From the IMG/VR virus record IMGVR_UViG_3300027977_000029, positions 1 through 64,000 of that record: a stretch of DNA of 64,000 nt. The stretch is one strand, 5' to 3'. Shown piece after piece: positions 30,101-36,529 of the stretch. Source of the DNA: a virus. The stretch's first letter is position 1. Every line of letters begins with the position of its first letter. The notes beneath the pieces are model-generated. The model was given only the letters and a program-made list of their open reading frames with translations. It ran no database searches and was not told the DNA's origin. The position numbers and the translations under genes were made by a program.

Positions 30101-32013
30101 CAAAACAGACTGTCAATATCGCTGCAGGCTCTTATACCAAAGCTAACAGTGCTGCCACTGGGTACCTTTACTGGAGTAAAGACAGCACAACTTTGACAGG
30201 CCTGGCTAGTACAGCTGGGGTTGATACAACAACGACTGTCTTGTTGGCGACTTATGCTGCAGGGACACCAGGTCTTTTAGTTGCCACTTATGGTAGAAGC
30301 TTTATTGACGGTGATCGTATTACAACTGACTCTATCACAGCGGCTCAACTTAAAGCAGGTTCTGTGGTTGCAGGCAAGATTGCTGCAGGTACCATCGGCG
30401 GTACAGAACTCTCTGCTACGCTATCATTAAGTGTCGGCACAGACGATGATGCATTCTTTGTAAGTGGTGTAAATCCTGATTGGCGCATTTGGGCAGGTAG
30501 TACAAATCCTGAGTCAGCCCCCTTCAGAGTTTCTAAAGCCGGTAAACTAGTCACAACAAGTCTTGAGACCAGAACTAGTGATAATATCCTTCACTGGTCA
30601 TCTGAGGGTGGTCACACCCAAGAAGGCCTCAATCAAATGTTAGCCTTGAGCAGCTCTCAGCTCCCTGTGACAACTTCAAAAACCGGTTCAGTTGCAAGCA
30701 GAGGTCTTACTACGCCTTCTGGAACGCTTACCGACAGCTACATATTAAAGCTCAGGCTTGCGGGGTCTAGTGATCTTTCTCAAAAGGTCTACGTGTCTTT
30801 AAACGGGTATCATCCAAATCCAAGCAATTTCACAGCTGGGTTTGTTGTCAAACTCTACAGACGCTACAGACAAGCTGTCACAGATACCTTTGGAGCTTGG
30901 TCTGAAATTGCGTCACAGTATCTATCAAAGTTAACTCCAGATCCGTTAGCTAGTCCCACAGACGATATCACGTACGGTCTTTATTCTTACGAGAGTGGTT
31001 ACTGGCAGTTTAATATTGGTGATGGGACGTACGACTGGGTAGTTAGTACCAACTATAGCCCAGTTACGCGCAGCGGTAATGATCTATTTTTCTCAGTAAC
31101 TTCAACTAACCTTGCTGAGGGCTTCTATGAGTATGCTATCGGGACTGGTTTGGATTTTAGTTCAACACTAGTAACCTCTTATAGGATTGAGACTTCTGAT
31201 GTCGATAGTGTACCCAGTATTCTGTTAGGTAGCACAGGTAGCCTTAACTCTGTAAACTTTACTCACCCCCTAGGTTTCATATCTAAACTAGTCGTCCAAG
31301 GTCTTGGAACCACTATTAATGCAAGCTTTGAGACTTGTGTGCTGTATACAAACACTGGTGCTGCTAGGACTGTCAGAAATTTCAGTGGGGTCTGTGATGC
31401 AACACGCACTGGCTCGACGCCCACCACGCCTGGACCAGGTGGCATCTCCGAAGACTTTAGAAGTGGGTTTGATAGTTACAAGCAAGCAGGTCTTTGGCTT
31501 ATTTCGAATGGTCTTGAGGACCATCTTATTATAGCCAAGCTAACGAACCCGACGCTCCCTGAAAGCTATAGCTACAAGAAACTTCTAAGTATCCTTTTTA
31601 CACCGTCTAACACTCCTGGGGTATTCTTACAGCACATGGGAAAGGTTAGATTAGGTGATGGTTTAATGTGGTCTTCAGGCAATAAGGGTAACTATCGGAG
31701 TGGAAATGACTTGCTTACAACTGATTGGCAAAGCACCCCAATTCGTGGTGGTGAACTTGTTGTAGGCCCTGTAGTCCCTCTTCAAGCACACACAGTTACA
31801 CTACGCGTCAGACCATACGGTGGTTGGATGTATATTGCAGACGCTAACACTTACGAGAGTTATGGGCATCCTACTCTGCCACCTCCTATTGTAGAGTACG
31901 ACCACTCAATTTCAACCCATGAAGTCCCTCTATATTCTGACAATCTATTTGTTATTGCAAATGGCGGAACTAACGCTTCTATCAAAATTGCAGGCTTTGA
32001 ATTTGACGTATAA
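24106..32013 (+). CDS. Central tail-tip/fibre protein, J-like, with seven tandem repeats (2635 aa)
   Basis: The N-terminus has a hydrophobic helix (STILAVAAFTISAVSAAYQV) and a GTAEKLPIVYGRALIGGVRAW segment typical of tip attachment proteins. A hub region runs to about residue 900. Seven tandem modules of about 87 residues follow (nt 26884-28700), each starting near LNSATVTLYKR, containing LTYTF...GW...IPSG and ending QNGADG. Collagen-like G-x-y links join several of them. Two fibronectin-III-like domains come next (TTPPAAPTNLAVAW; DTTAPAAPTPD), then ITADSINANKLAS / DSITAAQLKAGSVVAGKIAAGTI motifs that often precede receptor-binding tips. It would contact the host and trigger DNA release. Confidence 0.88.
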   Translation: MAAVSTILAVAAFTISAVSAAYQVIQAKKLKEKADAAAEARKGFEVTSEGTAEKLPIVYGRALIGGVRAWAKTGHNFTYPGTSNSNKSFLTGSASQSGYTQDFSTWDTIENFRGVSVARSQNLVPAMESGHLNKSLSGKKNEFLFFQQALCIGPIHAVHDITIDGSRYINDPTVGAFTTTEDDSTARIRAAMRVDCHYAGGVASNIIAANFSERADSIFKDVAYLSGVVRLDRDEPQFSGMVSIQALMEGRLVKTVTNGVLASTRTYSNNSALCLLDYLTDPLGKDIPLDEIDLASFEAGAIISARLARSSVPVGGKIFQPTDGSRDISARNLPLYECNLVVDTRKSVRENIEAILATMGDARLVWSGGVYKLNMQVPETNEDIVLAEVIDDTKLSLDQTIEINWPSGDDKLNHVKVRFSNEHENFKEDVVSWPPKYNSSYYKGVGGHKLATSVGSWDDSKTGGNLLNNHGVWDSTTTTHTSVHRFRVPKSKAGTYTLNFTADSSITIAVKDFQTNVSLYSGTHNNQNTVGSASLSLGSASVEKLYEISITATKSGNSSTRGAAAKLTNSGSVLWSTRDATYTAFDLVEQTNSIYTNMLAEDGIELEAEVFLSGCTDPYHATAKAEEMVRTSRTAAKVKFNYRISDRYLEPGDIIRLESEILNIGIEEDLYVRLDEVKVQVDRTCDLSGSRFDYSQLAFNVADDFYANPAPIFSTRITPPSDIVYSNAFNEAIQNSGRLTWGVSSEPSILQYIVYVHIPSSDANSTAYDASGAPIYTELCRSETNTVVLPPISASSAYFCVKVLTVGGLSLGVYTDRVTAVELSHNWLRRIELSASANAFIANAGGSVSPANSVITATVFNYDSPVYKWFIDGVEQVGQTSSSLTLASFNTTASKTVKVWVSEAGSLDTQVSSLPIFYLEAGADGANGINTATIQLYQRAASAPTKPASTLTYTFATRTLSGNLESWSTTVPAGTNPVYVTAAVASSDATADTIVSADWATPVVLVQNGANGDPGAPGLNSATITLYKRTTGTTPAGPTGDAVYTFATGALSTANLNGWTQTIPSGTAALWAITRSVSTSATTSTITSGQWSTAQIMALNSAIVYIYKRATSVPATPTVSATYNWSTGAITGLDGGWTVTIPSGTDPLYVSAATVLNSQVSIASNAWSTATILSQNGAAGATGSNSAIVTLYRRSATSPAVPTATLTYTFATGVLSGTLSGWTQSIPSGADPLYAILATATSTGATDTIATAEWSTPGILAQNGSEGAPGLNNATVILYRRDTVVPPAPAATLTYTFATGVLSGTLSGWTQSIPSGTDPIYSISALASATGATDSIATGEWTIPRVVAQNGADGADGLNSATVTLYKRATSAPAVPVSSLTYTFSTSLISGALDGWTQNIPTGVDPLYATLATATSTSGTDIILTAEWSTPRVVAQNGVDGLNSITVMLFQRTATDTAPAVPSGSLTYTFGTGTLTGTLGSWTRSVPASGGAYCWVTSAVASSNTASDTIASVDWTSPTVMSRDGTNGTNGVAAISAVLSKPAVTIRTDINGDNGDFSASGTTLYVYEGSTPLTYDGVGTAAGTWRVTVTGSLITPGAVTDSGAFATVANITAISSNNGKITFDVAGKRADGSTFTITSEQTFTKVLGAILDTTPPAAPTNLAVAWTVETLNDGYVQVKGLLTWTASASADIGSYELGIRETGAPAYVTFPASGTSFERIFKLNQAYDFSLVAVDKSGNRSTVPLTLLNQTSSRDTTAPAAPTPDAANTKSSLRSAFLRWTNVATSDLARVLIYEAVVNNGASAPTSASALLISVVNASPSQVGGYTRAGLDATKDYYYWFKSEDTSGNISAAFSTVLGPIASSKLANDDITADSINANKLASNTSLPASLLIGQTGFRLDVNPASIINDPDIAHGQSVVAIEPGRILVSGSTYLSDWRSGADETKINGGVVAANSILASSITVGARGLEISGLNFSITSNTQVSWTAGTITYISDSGTKQTVNIAAGSYTKANSAATGYLYWSKDSTTLTGLASTAGVDTTTTVLLATYAAGTPGLLVATYGRSFIDGDRITTDSITAAQLKAGSVVAGKIAAGTIGGTELSATLSLSVGTDDDAFFVSGVNPDWRIWAGSTNPESAPFRVSKAGKLVTTSLETRTSDNILHWSSEGGHTQEGLNQMLALSSSQLPVTTSKTGSVASRGLTTPSGTLTDSYILKLRLAGSSDLSQKVYVSLNGYHPNPSNFTAGFVVKLYRRYRQAVTDTFGAWSEIASQYLSKLTPDPLASPTDDITYGLYSYESGYWQFNIGDGTYDWVVSTNYSPVTRSGNDLFFSVTSTNLAEGFYEYAIGTGLDFSSTLVTSYRIETSDVDSVPSILLGSTGSLNSVNFTHPLGFISKLVVQGLGTTINASFETCVLYTNTGAARTVRNFSGVCDATRTGSTPTTPGPGGISEDFRSGFDSYKQAGLWLISNGLEDHLIIAKLTNPTLPESYSYKKLLSILFTPSNTPGVFLQHMGKVRLGDGLMWSSGNKGNYRSGNDLLTTDWQSTPIRGGELVVGPVVPLQAHTVTLRVRPYGGWMYIADANTYESYGHPTLPPPIVEYDHSISTHEVPLYSDNLFVIANGGTNASIKIAGFEFDV
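26884..28700 (+). repeat. Seven tandem ~260-bp repeats in the tail-tip gene
   Basis: Each unit encodes about 87 residues with Y-x-R, TYTF, GW-x-x-x-IPSG and W-x-x-P/A-x-I/V-x-x-QNG. Units 4 and 5 are almost identical in DNA over at least 62 bases (27721-27782 against 27982-28043, one difference), pointing to recent duplication or gene conversion. Confidence 0.85.
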
Positions 32014-32260
32014 CCTTAGAAATTTTCTTGTAACCTTATAACTCTTGTCCAGGTCGAGAGGAAGGGGCCGGTCCCACGCGGGCCGGGGCCACCTGCTACC
32101 CAGAGGCGGTGCAGGGCGGGCGGGTCGGAGCCGCCCATGGCCACCCTACTCCGGCGGCGGCGCGGCCACCCAGAGGCCACTCTCGGGGCCAGGCGGGCCT
32201 CCCAATTCCTGACAAACTTGCACAATACTCTTAGAAACGAGGGACTAACAATCTGGTCGG
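32014..32260. other. GC-rich non-coding island A, before the lysis genes
   Basis: Bases about 32050-32205 are very GC-rich and G-rich on the + strand, unlike the flanking phage sequence. CACCCAGAGGC-like words recur at 32096 and 32168. No reading frame here looks protein-like on either strand. The island ends just before AACCCG element copy 3. Its function is unknown; a foreign insertion, a structured transcript end or a replication site are possible. Confidence 0.5.
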
Positions 32261-32261
32261 T

Positions 32262-32280
32262 CAACCCGTTAAATTAGCCC
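32262..32280 (+). promoter_or_regulatory. AACCCG element, copy 3
   Basis: CAACCCGTTAAATTAGCCC matches the family consensus with one change in the right arm. It stands 58 bases before the holin gene. A small hairpin TAGTAA-CCCA-TTACTA (32312-32327) lies in the leader. Confidence 0.6.
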
Positions 32281-32337
32281 AGGGTCCCTCCCCTAAGATA
32301 ATAGTAGTCAGTAGTAACCCATTACTAAGAGAATCTC

Positions 32338-32874
32338 ATGTTACCTGCCCTAGTAAGTGGTCTTCTTTCTCAAGGTCTGAACTTAGTTGCTAATGCAGCT
32401 CTGGCCAAGGGTAAAGATTGGATCAAGGACAAGACGGGAGTTGATCTTGACACTCCTCAGCTATCAGAAGAGTCTCTGCTCAAGCTTAAACAGTTTGAGA
32501 TGGAGCACGAGGAAGAGCTTATGGCTCTCCAACTTGAAGAGAATAAAGTCTCTGTAGAACTTGAGAAGGCTCGGTTAGCTGATGTCTCAAGTGCCAGGGA
32601 TATGCAGAAAGTTGCATTAACCCAAAATGACTGGCTTGCTAAACACTTTGTATACTTGCTTGCCTCTGTCTGGTCACTCTTTGCTGCGTTGTATATTGGA
32701 TTTATCACCTTTGGTAATATCCCTGAAACCAACGTGAGGTTTGCTGATACGATCCTCGGGTTTATCCTGGGTACCGTTATCGCAACCATCCTGCAGTTCT
32801 TCTTCGGGTCTAGCAGAAGCTCTCAAGTTAAGGACGAGACTATTAAGTCTGCTGTCCGCAGTATGGGAGAATAG
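32338..32874 (+). CDS. Holin, putative (GTA-type 3TM-like)
   Basis: The 178-residue protein has a hydrophobic N-terminus (LPALVSGLLSQGLNLVANAAL), a charged helical middle (FEMEHEEELMALQLEENKVS) and two clear membrane segments (FVYLLASVWSLFAALYIGF; ILGFILGTVIATILQFFFG). It ends with GSSRSSQVKDE. This build and the FFFGSS-x-x-S-x-x-KDE ending match the holin family first named from gene transfer agents. It is followed immediately by an endolysin, which supports a lysis role at the inner membrane. Confidence 0.75.
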   Translation: MLPALVSGLLSQGLNLVANAALAKGKDWIKDKTGVDLDTPQLSEESLLKLKQFEMEHEEELMALQLEENKVSVELEKARLADVSSARDMQKVALTQNDWLAKHFVYLLASVWSLFAALYIGFITFGNIPETNVRFADTILGFILGTVIATILQFFFGSSRSSQVKDETIKSAVRSMGE

Positions 32875-32877
32875 CCA

Positions 32878-33204
32878 ATGTCGCTCGGTCAAGAACAAGA
32901 AGCCTTTACCAGAGACCTGGTCAAGTTACTTGCTGAAGCTCACCGTAGAGGTTACGAAGCCCGACTCGGTGAAGTATTCAGACCGCCTGAAATGCAAGAG
33001 ATCTACGTCAAGACAGGCAGGTCAAAGACCATGAATAGCATGCACCTTAAGAAGTGCGCTGCTGATATTCACTTTACACAAAATGGTCAAGTAGTGTACC
33101 CTAAAGAACTGGGTGACTACTGGGAAAGTCTCAGCCTTAAGAACCAATGGGGCGGCAACTGGCGTTCCTTCAAAGATAAACCACACTTCCAAAGGACTGT
33201 CTAA
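32878..33204 (+). CDS. Endolysin, M15 family D,D/L,D-peptidase
   Basis: This 108-residue enzyme has the M15/VanY zinc motif S-M-H-x-x-x-x-A-A-D (SMHLKKCAADIHF) with the first His and Asp ligands, and a C-terminal KPHFQ with the third His ligand. It would cut peptide cross-bridges in peptidoglycan to release progeny. There is no signal peptide, so it should depend on the upstream holin. It begins 3 bases after the holin stop. Confidence 0.85.
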   Translation: MSLGQEQEAFTRDLVKLLAEAHRRGYEARLGEVFRPPEMQEIYVKTGRSKTMNSMHLKKCAADIHFTQNGQVVYPKELGDYWESLSLKNQWGGNWRSFKDKPHFQRTV

Positions 33205-33425
33205 TGACTTCCACTATTATTGTTGAATCCCATAATAACCCGGTTCTCGTTGAGACCATTGATAATGACAAGGTGACAGCTGAAGTTGTCCTTTGGCCTG
33301 TTGATGGCCCTGTCAAGTTCTATACCACGACTACCCGTGAGATTCGTTGTAAGGATCTCAACTACGATCACCCTACTGCCCTCAGGAATCCCGCTAAGGA
33401 ACCTGAACCCACTATCTTCGAATAA
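33204..33425 (+). CDS. Hypothetical protein, 73 aa
   Basis: A small beta-rich protein (MTSTIIVESHNNPVLVETIDNDKVTAEVV...) with an acidic C-terminus. Its ATG shares one base with the endolysin stop, so it is coupled to lysis gene translation. It has no membrane segment or lipobox, so it is not an obvious spanin. Function is unknown. Confidence 0.6.
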   Translation: MTSTIIVESHNNPVLVETIDNDKVTAEVVLWPVDGPVKFYTTTTREIRCKDLNYDHPTALRNPAKEPEPTIFE

Positions 33426-33431
33426 AGCTAA

Positions 33432-33457
33432 AGACCTGAGCATGTCTATAAACTGCT
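33432..33457 (+). promoter_or_regulatory. AGNC hairpin element, copy A
   Basis: AGAC (33432-33435), loop CTGAGCAT, GTCT (33444-33447), then ATAAACTG. Compared with the AGCC/GGCT copies, both stem sides changed so that pairing is kept. It lies about 100 bases before the gene at 33554. Confidence 0.55.
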
Positions 33458-33467
33458 CCACAAAACG

Positions 33468-33494
33468 CGGAAATCTATCCATCTTATATGAAAG
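33468..33494 (+). promoter_or_regulatory. CATCTTATATGA element, copy 1
   Basis: GCGGAAATCTAT followed by CCATCTTATATGAAAG. The same sequence with few changes recurs at 37769 and 57711, each shortly before a small gene. It may be a promoter, with TATATGA near the start point. Its ATG is in frame with the next gene but lacks a ribosome site. Confidence 0.5.
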
Positions 33495-33553
33495 GCTCTC
33501 TAAGAGTCTCTAACCGTACCTTGGATGAGGTACTCAACAGGAGGAATCCTAAA

Positions 33554-33868
33554 ATGTTTGCTGCTATCAAAGACCGCGTTGGCGACGCTCTTCACGCCCT
33601 GTTCTGTCGTCAAGAAGCTGCTGATGTCGTGATCGTCTATCTGGCGAAACCGAATACGCACGTCATGGCGGTCTACCAATGTGATTATCTGGTGGCCACT
33701 TACACCATCGGCAACGTGGAACTTCTGCAAAAGGAGTTCCGCAAGCGTAACGGTGAAATGCGCCACTTCCTGTGGAAGCTGACAGCCAAGCATCCGATCA
33801 TGATTGTCGAGGCGGAGACTCCTCGGAATCTGTCGGACCTGCTGGTTGACGGCGTTCCTGCCCTTTAA
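33554..33868 (+). CDS. Hypothetical protein, 104 aa
   Basis: The ATG at 33554 follows an excellent CAGGAGGA site, so it is preferred to the in-frame ATG at 33488, which belongs to a repeated element. The protein (MFAAIKDRVGDALHALFCRQEAADVVIVYL...) is mixed alpha/beta with no family I recognise. Codon use is richer in GC than in most accessory genes, suggesting strong expression or a different origin. Confidence 0.65.
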   Translation: MFAAIKDRVGDALHALFCRQEAADVVIVYLAKPNTHVMAVYQCDYLVATYTIGNVELLQKEFRKRNGEMRHFLWKLTAKHPIMIVEAETPRNLSDLLVDGVPAL

Positions 33869-33887
33869 TCCTGGAGAGGGTACTGCT

Positions 33888-34046
33888 ATGGTCTGGAAAG
33901 ATCTGATCACTTACATCGTGACCATTCGCTGGCTTAACCACCACGAAGTCTTCACGATCGACGCTACGGACTACGAAGAGCTTTTCAAGAAGCTCGTTGA
34001 CAAGGGTCTCATCGGGGCTCAAGGTATCGACATCGAGTTCTACTAA
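33888..34046 (+). CDS. Hypothetical protein, 52 aa
   Basis: The start ATG at 33888 has GGAGAGGG ten bases upstream, and the in-frame upstream extension reads poorly as protein. The product is MVWKDLITYIVTIRWLNHHEVFTIDATDYEELFKKLVDKGLIG..., a compact alpha/beta peptide. Function is unknown. Base composition matches the gene before it. Confidence 0.6.
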   Translation: MVWKDLITYIVTIRWLNHHEVFTIDATDYEELFKKLVDKGLIGAQGIDIEFY

Positions 34047-34054
34047 CTACAATC

Positions 34055-34080
34055 AGCCCTGGACATGGCTTTAAACTGTC
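34055..34080 (+). promoter_or_regulatory. AGNC hairpin element, copy B
   Basis: AGCC (34055-34058), loop CTGGACAT, GGCT (34067-34070), then TTAAACTGTC. It lies in the gap before the frame-disrupted gene at 34117 and is followed by a T-rich tract. Confidence 0.55.
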
Positions 34081-34116
34081 TACTTCTTTTCTTTTAATTT
34101 TTGATTGGAGACTAAC

Positions 34117-34125
34117 ATGAAATAG
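34117..34125 (+). other. Start codon followed at once by a stop (ATG AAA TAG)
   Basis: GGAG at 34107-34110 is well placed for the ATG at 34117, but the third codon is TAG. One base earlier in phase, an open frame starting GAA-ATA-GAC-ACC runs into the gene ending at 34490. A single G missing after ATG would explain it: a real mutation, a sequencing error or a recoding event. Confidence 0.55.
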
Positions 34126-34202
34126 ACACCTCAGGTAGAGTAGAATGTGCCACCACGTTTCAACTTCTCGGTTGGGCTATCTGGACTGACCTTTCACCCT
34201 TT

Positions 34203-34490
34203 GTGCAGGGCTACATCGAGGCTCTGCTTGAAAGCCTTTGCCCTGAAGAGGACGGCTCACGAGCTATGAGGCTTCCTGCTTTTACAGATCTTGCACCTGA
34301 GACTTTTAAGCGGATCCTTGAAGACTGCGAGGCGTGGCGTAAGACTTACCCAAACGTTAGTCACTGTAAACGGGGCGGTGCAAGCTTCTGGCGTCTTCGC
34401 TCCGAGCAGCTAGTCAAACGGTCAGCCTTCCCACCACTTGCCAGCTATTTGGGCAATGACGCCCTTATATACTTTGGAGAAAGTAGATGA
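34203..34490 (+). CDS. Hypothetical protein, probably longer and frame-disrupted at its start
   Basis: Only the GTG at 34203 can serve as a start in this frame, and it has no ribosome site. The frame is open back to 34119 and reads as convincing protein (EIDTSGRVECATTFQLLGWA, then IWTDLSPFVQGYIEALLESLCPEE). The intended gene probably began at 34117 and lost one base. The full product would be about 125 residues, ending ASYLGNDALIYFGESR. Sequences starting DxxGRVE appear in phage proteins of unknown function, from memory. The last four bases overlap the next start. Confidence 0.6.
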   Translation: MQGYIEALLESLCPEEDGSRAMRLPAFTDLAPETFKRILEDCEAWRKTYPNVSHCKRGGASFWRLRSEQLVKRSAFPPLASYLGNDALIYFGESR

Positions 34491-34669
34491 AAAAGCGTTT
34501 TAAGATCGTTATAGAGTTCGAAGGTGATATCGACATGGTTCCTGGCTGGGGTGACAACACCGCAGACTGGGTCAGGATGATCGCTCGAGACTTCGAACGG
34601 CAAACCCACTACAACACCAGTGCAAAGGTGATCTCGGAGGAGATTACCAGCGTAGAAATAAAGGATTGA
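34487..34669 (+). CDS. Hypothetical protein, 60 aa
   Basis: A small protein (MKKRFKIVIEFEGDIDMVPGWGDNTADWVRMIARDFERQ...) starting in an ATGA overlap with the previous stop. It has an alpha/beta pattern with an amphipathic helix in the middle. No family recognised. Confidence 0.6.
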   Translation: MKKRFKIVIEFEGDIDMVPGWGDNTADWVRMIARDFERQTHYNTSAKVISEEITSVEIKD

Positions 34670-34671
34670 TT

Positions 34672-34773
34672 ATGGAAAAGTTTAACCCAGCTATTGAGCG
34701 ATTTATTTCTTGGCTAATGTCTGCCGGGATGACTCGCCAAGCTGCAATCAACCGTATGCGTCAAGGATCTTAA
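34672..34773 (+). CDS. Small protein, 33 aa
   Basis: The ATG has AAGGA eight bases upstream. It encodes MEKFNPAIERFISWLMSAGM followed by TRQAAINRMRQGS, a single amphipathic helix with a basic end. It begins 2 bases after the previous stop. Small size keeps confidence moderate. Confidence 0.5.
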   Translation: MEKFNPAIERFISWLMSAGMTRQAAINRMRQGS

Positions 34774-34804
34774 TCACGGCCGACCAAATCCTAAGGTAGG
34801 TCTT

Positions 34805-34837
34805 ATGAAAGCTTTCAAGAACTTACACAACCTTTAA
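34805..34837 (+). CDS. Possible leader peptide, 10 aa
   Basis: MKAFKNLHNL has a good AAGGTAGG site before it and ends 15 bases before the next gene. It may be a coupled leader peptide or chance. Confidence 0.25.
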   Translation: MKAFKNLHNL

Positions 34838-34852
34838 CTTGGAGATCTGATA

Positions 34853-35182
34853 ATGTATCTCGATACCACCCAAGTCGCCAAAGCCGCTCTCAAAGCTTAT
34901 AAAGAGGGTAGACTCTCAGCTCAAGGCCCTACGCCTGAGTGCGCATACCGGGATAGTAGTGGCCGCCCTTGCGCAATCGGAGCCGCAATTCCTGATAAAC
35001 TCGCCGAGGTTCTAACAGGTTCTATCTTCGCCATCATCTCCACCAGGGGCTGGAGGACCAACAACATTCAAGGACTTTCCATGCTGCAAGCAGCCCATGA
35101 TGATTGGGTTTGCGGCCCTAAGTCTCGCTACCGCGAAGAAGATTTTGTGAAAGTCGCTGTGATGCTGGCAGGAGGAGTTTAA
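34853..35182 (+). CDS. CAVGCLIP-type small protein, divergent member (109 aa)
   Basis: The sequence has C-AYRDSSGRPCAIGAAIPDKL and a late LQAAHDDW segment. These match C-x-YR-x-x-x-G-x-KCAVGCLIP and LQ-x-AHD in the paralogues at 36143 and 36526. GGAG lies ten bases before ATG. Function is unknown. The family is found across phages and bacteria (recalled), and the cysteine pair could bind a metal. Confidence 0.65.
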   Translation: MYLDTTQVAKAALKAYKEGRLSAQGPTPECAYRDSSGRPCAIGAAIPDKLAEVLTGSIFAIISTRGWRTNNIQGLSMLQAAHDDWVCGPKSRYREEDFVKVAVMLAGGV

Positions 35183-35184
35183 CT

Positions 35185-35517
35185 ATGACTGACCAAATCA
35201 AACACGCTACGCTTCAAGAGTGGATCGAGGCTCTTGAGAGTGGAAAGTACCAACAGCATCGCAAGGAACTTACACCAAATAGCATTCCCATTGAAAGCAC
35301 AGATACTTTGTGCTGCTTGGGAGTTTATTGTAAGATTTCTGGATACACAGGTAACTCAGCCGATCTCCCCTATTTTGCTATTGTGGACGAGAATGTAGAA
35401 GTACGGGTAGCCGATTGCATTATTTGGAACGATTACGATGATCTAACCTTCCCTGAAATCGCCCAAAAGCTTCGGGAACGTTATCTCAACAGGGGTACCC
35501 AAAATGCCACGCTTTAA
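35185..35517 (+). CDS. CCLGV-type small protein (110 aa)
   Basis: It contains WIEALESGKYQQHRKEL and LCCLGVYCKISG, the signature of a small phage protein family with a CCLG motif and unknown function. The end, LTFPEIAQKLRERYL, resembles the helix that closes that family. It sits two bases after a CAVGCLIP-type gene; both families combine a W/I-x-ALxxG start, a Cys-rich turn and a late helix, and may be distantly related. Confidence 0.65.
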   Translation: MTDQIKHATLQEWIEALESGKYQQHRKELTPNSIPIESTDTLCCLGVYCKISGYTGNSADLPYFAIVDENVEVRVADCIIWNDYDDLTFPEIAQKLRERYLNRGTQNATL

Positions 35518-35674
35518 ATTTGAGAGCGCTTCCCAGCAAGGTTACGTTCTCAACACTCTCACTAGACTTCTGCAAGATATTAATGAACGAAGTCATTCTA
35601 CTGCTGAAACCCAGAACCTTCGCCTGGCTATCAAGTGTGTCCTGGATGCGGAAGTTGAAGGAGAGTTCTCATGA
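35504..35674 (+). CDS. Hypothetical protein, 56 aa
   Basis: The ATG at 35504 overlaps the previous gene and has AGGGG ahead of it. The product is MPRFKFESASQQGYVLNTLT with a helix RLLQDINERSHSTAETQNLRL and an acidic end. Its TGA overlaps the next ATG (ATGA). Coupling on both sides supports a real gene. Confidence 0.55.
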   Translation: MPRFKFESASQQGYVLNTLTRLLQDINERSHSTAETQNLRLAIKCVLDAEVEGEFS

Positions 35675-35862
35675 AGAAGTTCTGGCTGGTATACTGTCCA
35701 AGGTACTCAGTTATGTATCGGATGCCCAATAGAATAGAAGCCGCCTGTGAAGCAGACCGGCTCGCCAGAAAAGAGCCTGGGAAAACTTTCGTAGTTCTTG
35801 AGGCGGTAGCCTCTTATCAAGTCACGCCCTCAGAAGTTGTTGTTAAACTGCTGGATTCCTGA
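35671..35862 (+). CDS. Hypothetical protein, 63 aa
   Basis: The product MKKFWLVYCPRYSVMYRMPN then A-x-EADRLARKEPGKTFVVLEAV belongs to a recurrent phage type with FWLV at the start and P-G-x-x-F-x-VLEAV near the end. The function is unknown. It starts inside the preceding stop. Confidence 0.6.
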   Translation: MKKFWLVYCPRYSVMYRMPNRIEAACEADRLARKEPGKTFVVLEAVASYQVTPSEVVVKLLDS

Positions 35863-35864
35863 CT

Positions 35865-36146
35865 ATGGAGATCTCAAGTTGTTCTAACTGTAGTGAGTAT
35901 CACTACTCTGCCTGCACCCTCTACGCTTTTTACCCAAAAGTCCTTCATTACTGCAGTTCTCACACGCCAGCCTACGGTACTACCACACTGCCTGAGGCTT
36001 TCTTGCTGGGAGCTTTTGCTAATGAGCGTTGGTTGCTTACAAGCAAACAAATCTCAGAATGGGAGACTGTGGGAGAAGTGGTAGAGATTCTTAACTTTCT
36101 GGAAATCTTTGATTCCTGGGCGTCTATCCTAACAGGAGACCTATGA
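35865..36146 (+). CDS. Cysteine-rich hypothetical protein, 93 aa
   Basis: The N-terminus has four cysteines and several histidines (CSNCSEYHYSACTLY, then HYCSSH), which could form a small metal site. The rest (LPEAFLLGAFANERWLLTSKQISEW...) is helical. No family recognised. It overlaps the next gene as ATGA. Confidence 0.55.
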   Translation: MEISSCSNCSEYHYSACTLYAFYPKVLHYCSSHTPAYGTTTLPEAFLLGAFANERWLLTSKQISEWETVGEVVEILNFLEIFDSWASILTGDL

Positions 36147-36529
36147 TGACACCCCAAGAAATCTTTGACACCGTTGCCACTCACCTGTTTACACAAGGTG
36201 AGCGTGCTACTGACAATTATACTTGCGTGTATCGTACACCTGAGGGTCTCAAGTGTGCGGTTGGCTGTCTTATCCCTAACAAGCTCTATCGAGTGTCTAT
36301 GGAAGGAACTGTGCTCGATGGTCTCCTGCGGGATACAACATGCCAGCTTCCCAAGTATTTTAGAGAGAACAGAGAGCTTCTAAGAAAGCTACAGACTGCT
36401 CATGACAATCAGGACAACTGGAGCAGTTCCCGGCACATGCGTAAGCGCCTGGAAGAGATTGCTAAGGAGCACTACCTCAACTACGATATACTTAAAACTC
36501 TTAGTTTCTCATGGGATATAGCTCAATGA
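36143..36529 (+). CDS. CAVGCLIP-type small protein, paralogue 1 (128 aa)
   Basis: MMTPQEIFDTVATHLFTQG at the start and C-VYRTPEGLKCAVGCLIPNKLY define this family. LRKLQTAHDNQDNW follows, then a C-terminal helix. It is a tandem duplicate of the next gene, with which it shares most of its first 20 residues. It may start at 36143 or at the adjacent ATG at 36146. Function is unknown. Confidence 0.7.
   Translation: MMTPQEIFDTVATHLFTQGERATDNYTCVYRTPEGLKCAVGCLIPNKLYRVSMEGTVLDGLLRDTTCQLPKYFRENRELLRKLQTAHDNQDNWSSSRHMRKRLEEIAKEHYLNYDILKTLSFSWDIAQ

Noticed and set aside
32016-32264. Minus-strand frame through GC-rich island A
   Set aside because: The translation is low-complexity Arg/Gly/Pro with no ribosome site; all real genes are on the + strand.
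33488-33553. Earlier start for the gene at 33554
   Set aside because: That ATG is part of a repeated element found before other genes, and the ATG at 33554 has a strong CAGGAGGA site.
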